In this document: positions 60,787-64,000 of the stretch, piece by piece
Numbering within the stretch: position 1 is the first letter of the stretch
How the letters are laid out: each line of letters starts with the position of its first letter
Assembly (NCBI GenBank): GCA_022497155.1
Contig: MU385733.1
Location: 186,001-250,000, forward strand
Reading direction: 5' to 3'
Length of the DNA stretch: 64,000 nt
Source: Whalleya microplaca
Taxonomy: Eukaryota > Ascomycota > Sordariomycetes > Xylariales > Xylariaceae
Notes under the pieces: model-generated
What the model saw: the letters and a program-made list of their open reading frames with translations, nothing else
Databases searched by the model: none
Told to the model about the DNA's origin: nothing
Position numbers and translations under genes: made by a program

Positions 60787-61376
60787 GGGGGTAAGGGGCT
60801 AGGGGGAATAGGGGTAAGGGGTGAGGGGAGATAGGGGTGTATATGTTGGTTTTAATGGAGATGTTCAAGAGAGTTCCCTGTCAGATGAATACTCAGGTGC
60901 CGTACCGTGCCCTTGAAGGACCTACAGGTACAAGATAGGAAGAGCTAGTTGTATCAATGGCGAATAAATCCTGAAGTAATAACAGCTAGCTTATTTACAT
61001 TGGCCTCTCTTAACATACGCGTGTCGTATGTCTCACAAAACGAATAACCGTATTCCACTGTTAGAAACCGAACCTCACTCTATTAGTTCAGCTACGGCAC
61101 TTCCTGTAGACAAGCCCCTGGACTCCCGAATGGTGCCATTACGGAGTATATCGCAGCGCGAATCAAGCTCTATCCTACGTATAGAGCAATAGACACCGAT
61201 CTCAGTGCACGACAACTCCCCAAACGTAAAGACGAAAATTTCGCTTTAATATTAAAATTGTGTATCCGAAAGTCTACGCGTATGCATGCATGCATGCATG
61301 TATGAATGTATGTATCGTAAATGCGATTACCTGTGTCCCCGTCCCTACCTAGGTAACCAATCCGTCCTTGCCTACC
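60787..61376. other. Short convergent intergenic region with TGCA/TGTA microsatellite
   Basis: The gap between the stops of VPS3 and the BCS1-like gene probably holds both 3' untranslated regions. An ATGCATGC / ATGTATGT microsatellite spans about 61281-61312, and the ACCTAGGT palindrome is at 61347-61354. The first 50 bp are a G-rich run of GGGGTAAGGGG units. Confidence 0.55.
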
Positions 61377-63470
61377 TTACTGAACCTGCATGATCTTGGT
61401 CTTCATGGCCTTCTGCCGGATCAGCCCCTCGACCCACTTATCCGCCTCCTCGACCGCCTTCAGCGGGTGCTTCTTGCGCTTCAGCAGGTACCCCTGGATC
61501 TGCGCGGGCGAGAACTCGCCGTCGGGGATCTTGGCGGCGAACCGCGCGGCGACGGCCGGCAGCTCCTCGATCGAGATGTCGAGGTCGCCGGACTTGATCG
61601 CGCTCGAGGTCTCCGGGCCCATGGACGCGCCGTTCGTCTTCTCCTCCTCCTTCTTGTCCCCGGGCTCCTCAGACGATGGCTTCTTCTGCTGCTGGTGATG
61701 ATGATCATGATGATGGCGGTGGTGCTGCGCCTTCTTCTTCTCAGCTGACGCCAGCACAGCGGGCTTACCACTACTCCTAGGCCGCCCCTGGTCGCTGTCG
61801 TACATGCGGACGAACAGCTCCTGGGCCTGCTCCTGCGTGGCGTTGGTGAACTGCACCTGCAGGTCGACGCGGCCCGGGCGGATCAGCGCGTCGTCCAGGC
61901 TCTCGGGCACGTTGGTCGTCATGATCAGCACGCGGCCCTCGTGGCTCGCCACGCCGTCGATCGCGTTCAGCAGCCCCGACAGCGAGATGCCCTTCTTCTG
62001 GTCGTCGCCCTCCTTCTTGAGCGCCTTGGCTAGGTCGCTGACTTTCCAGTCGTTGACGGTGCCGTTCTTGTTGTTGCTACTGCTGCTGCTGCTGTTGTTG
62101 TTGTCGCCTTCTGATGATGCCTTCGCTTTCTTGTCTAGCTCCTCGGCTGGTCGCCGGAGGCCTGCTGTGTCGATGTCTGTCGCGCATGTCAGTAACTGCT
62201 GGGTAGTGTTCAAGGGGATTTCGCAACACTTGGTGAGCTGCCGATTATTTTTACCTTCTAGTAAGACCACACAGCGGCGCGGAAGCGTCGCGAACAGGGT
62301 ACTGAGATCCTCCTCGGTTAGGGTGGGTTCAAGGAGAGAGATGACGTGGATGTCGAGACCAAAAATCCCTGCCAGCGCGAACGAGAGAGACGTCTTTCCA
62401 GTTCCAGGGGGCCCATGGAAGAGATAGCCCCGACGCAACGGGATACCCCTATTCGCGTACCACTGTGGAGTCTCGGGATGAAGATACTCGTTCATGTCGG
62501 CGAGGACCTGCAGCTTCTGATGCTGGTCCAGCACGACCGTTCTGATATCTCTAACAGGCCGATCTGCAACTTGCTGCCAGTTGTGGCGGCCACCATATCT
62601 GCGCAACTGCTGCGGACTGGGCCGCTTGACCATAGTCCGAGCCTGGTGATTACTGAAGTACTGTTCTTTGGCATGCGCCAACAGTTGTTTGATAGAGTCT
62701 TGTGTATAGAATTAGCTTCGGCACTTAGAGATATAGGTTTCCGATGGGATCTTTACCTGGGTTTCTCCAGAAACATGAGACTACGATATCTTCCTTGTCC
62801 ATGAAAGTAGAGATTCCGCCACTAGATCCATCGTCCCATATCGAATGTCTCTTGCGTTGGAGTCGATAATACTGACCTTTCCACCAAAAGCTATGTAGTC
62901 CCAATGCAGGAACATAGCGAGGCGGCTTTTTACTAAAGTGTGAATAAAGCTATAAAAACACGCAGATAATGACAAACTTACTGCTCTGGCCTCCTGGTTT
63001 GAGAAGTTGAGATAGACACCTGATTGATCCCTAGCCACATTCGACGCATCTTCATCCTCCCAAGCTGTCTTACTGTTGGTCTCGGCCGTGAGAGCTCTTG
63101 AATTGACCATTCTAGGCTGAGCGGCCAGCCACTTCATGAGGTGCTGATATATCTCATCGTTACTGCTTATATCGATGCTGCTCATAAAGTGCTCGCTGAT
63201 GAAGCCCTCAATGAAGTGATAGAGCTGACGGGCTAGCTTGTTCAAAGCCCAGAGACCAGCGACGACAGTGAGCAGGGATGAGGCCTCTATGCCGAGCCAA
63301 CTCCCGATGAAACTGTACATGGGACTAATAGCACGGAGGCCTAGAAGCGGCAGTATTTTCTCGATCACTTTCGAGTCCATGATATTTGTAGTAGACCCAT
63401 TGTCACCTACGCCCGTTTCATTCGCGGCAACGACAGGGAATACGCCACGGATGATGGAGTTCATATCCAT
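61377..63470 (-). CDS. BCS1-like AAA ATPase, 4 exons (one junction unresolved)
   Basis: BCS1-type AAA proteins move folded substrates across membranes; the founding member inserts the Rieske protein in mitochondria. My exons are 63470 to about 62974, 62932-62757, 62698-62255 and 62176-61377, for about 638 residues. A single membrane span (LLTVVAGLWALNKLARQLYH) and a BCS1-N domain come first, then the AAA module: Walker A GPPGTGKTS at about 320-328, Walker B CVVLLE joined by the 78-bp intron to DIDTAGL, and RPGRVDLQVQF. A Ser/Asn-rich and Lys-rich insert separates Walker B from GISLSGLLNAIDGVASHEGR. The C-terminus carries a His-rich run near residues 520-530. The exon 1 to 2 join is ambiguous: the canonical GTAAGT donor gives a shift with TTTAG, while a GTCATT donor restores frame. 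Diverged BCS1-like proteins are common in fungi, so this need not be the mitochondrial one. Confidence 0.88.
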
Positions 63471-64000
63471 GATGGCAAGACCGATTTGAAAAGGCCCTTG
63501 AACTTGGATGACGCCAGGACAATGTGGTTTCTAGGAAGGCTGCTTATTTATCCCCAAGGATCGAATTAGGCATCCAGTGAGATAGCGGAGTGAGTCAGCC
63601 TTATGGTGAGGTTGGTTTGCATAGATTTGCGGCTCTGTTTGCCTATAAGTATATTAGAGCTATCTCAGCAGGCCTTGATCCGAGTGGCGAGGGAGGAGGC
63701 TATACAAATTGGTCATCGGCCAACTGCAGATTCATGACCAAACTACTGCTTCGTTTTAACTGGGGATTTGGGCTCATGTTTTGAAGGCTGTGTTCTCGTG
63801 ATTCAATCTTAGGTTATATGCACTTTTTCCTCTTACTTGCGTGAGGTTAGAGGTAGAGGAACCAACAACTGCTACCTACCTAGGTATTGTATACTACCTA
63901 AATCACACCCCGCATTCGCGTCTAGGAGTAATACAATACTTACACCAGCACTTCTAGCCTACCTTACTATAGGAGCCAGGCAATCAGTTGGTTCCACCTG
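63471..64000. other. Right-edge upstream region of the BCS1-like gene
   Basis: The promoter and leader of the BCS1-like gene lie here. An ACCTAGGT palindrome occurs at 63878-63885, within a CTACCTACCTAGG stretch. The short plus frame 63590-63784 has no recognised family and is probably chance. No gene runs off the right edge that I can support. Confidence 0.45.

Noticed and set aside
1..64000. tRNA genes, rRNA genes, CRISPR arrays, an origin or a biosynthetic cluster
   Set aside because: No T-loop plus acceptor pairing, rRNA sequence or direct-repeat array was recognised by eye, and gene neighbours are housekeeping. A tRNA scan would be needed to exclude single tRNAs.

Overview
The window is nuclear DNA of a filamentous ascomycete (Pezizomycotina, probably Sordariomycetes). 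Three things show this: genes split by short GT-AG introns of about 41-190 bp, often with CTAAC or CTGAC branch sites; fungal families such as DUF6590, DUF3455, AzgA and a cAMP-receptor-like GPCR; and wide AT-rich intergenic gaps. I support fifteen protein genes, twelve of them with reconstructed exon structures. No tRNA, rRNA or CRISPR array was recognised.

Layout. Left third: dipeptidyl peptidase III (minus, 1367-3841) faces a single-pass membrane protein (plus, 4853-6280). A DUF6590 protein (minus, 7566-9423) follows. Then comes a repeat-rich gap with a strong G-quadruplex candidate and a 553-bp inverted-repeat element. An acidic coiled-coil protein (plus, 12089-14281), a 5-kb gap and an F-box protein (plus, 19246-21858) close this part. 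Middle: ribosomal protein uL22/RPL17 (minus) and fibrillarin/NOP1 (plus) diverge from one 443-bp promoter. They are followed by a Gly/His-rich protein (minus, 26221-27477), a cAMP-receptor-like GPCR (plus, 30826-32664) and a methyltransferase-like protein with an internal 72-bp duplication (minus, 36232-38365). Right third: an AzgA purine permease (plus, 42993-45372), a UCH37-type deubiquitinase (plus, 46345-47420), a secreted DUF3455 protein (minus, 50296-51207), a CASP/Coy1 golgin (minus, 54057-56397) diverging from the CORVET subunit Vps3 (plus, 57073-60786), and a BCS1-like AAA ATPase (minus, 61377-63470).

The genes are mostly housekeeping and do not form one pathway or a biosynthetic cluster. 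Two divergent pairs are functionally related: RPL17/NOP1 (ribosome production) and COY1/VPS3 (membrane tethering). I saw no clear new multi-gene system. The most unusual items are the small inverted-repeat element at 11176-11728, the recurring palindrome ACCTAGGT confined to intergenic DNA, the G-quadruplex candidate near 10555-10602, and an unresolved exon junction in the BCS1-like gene.
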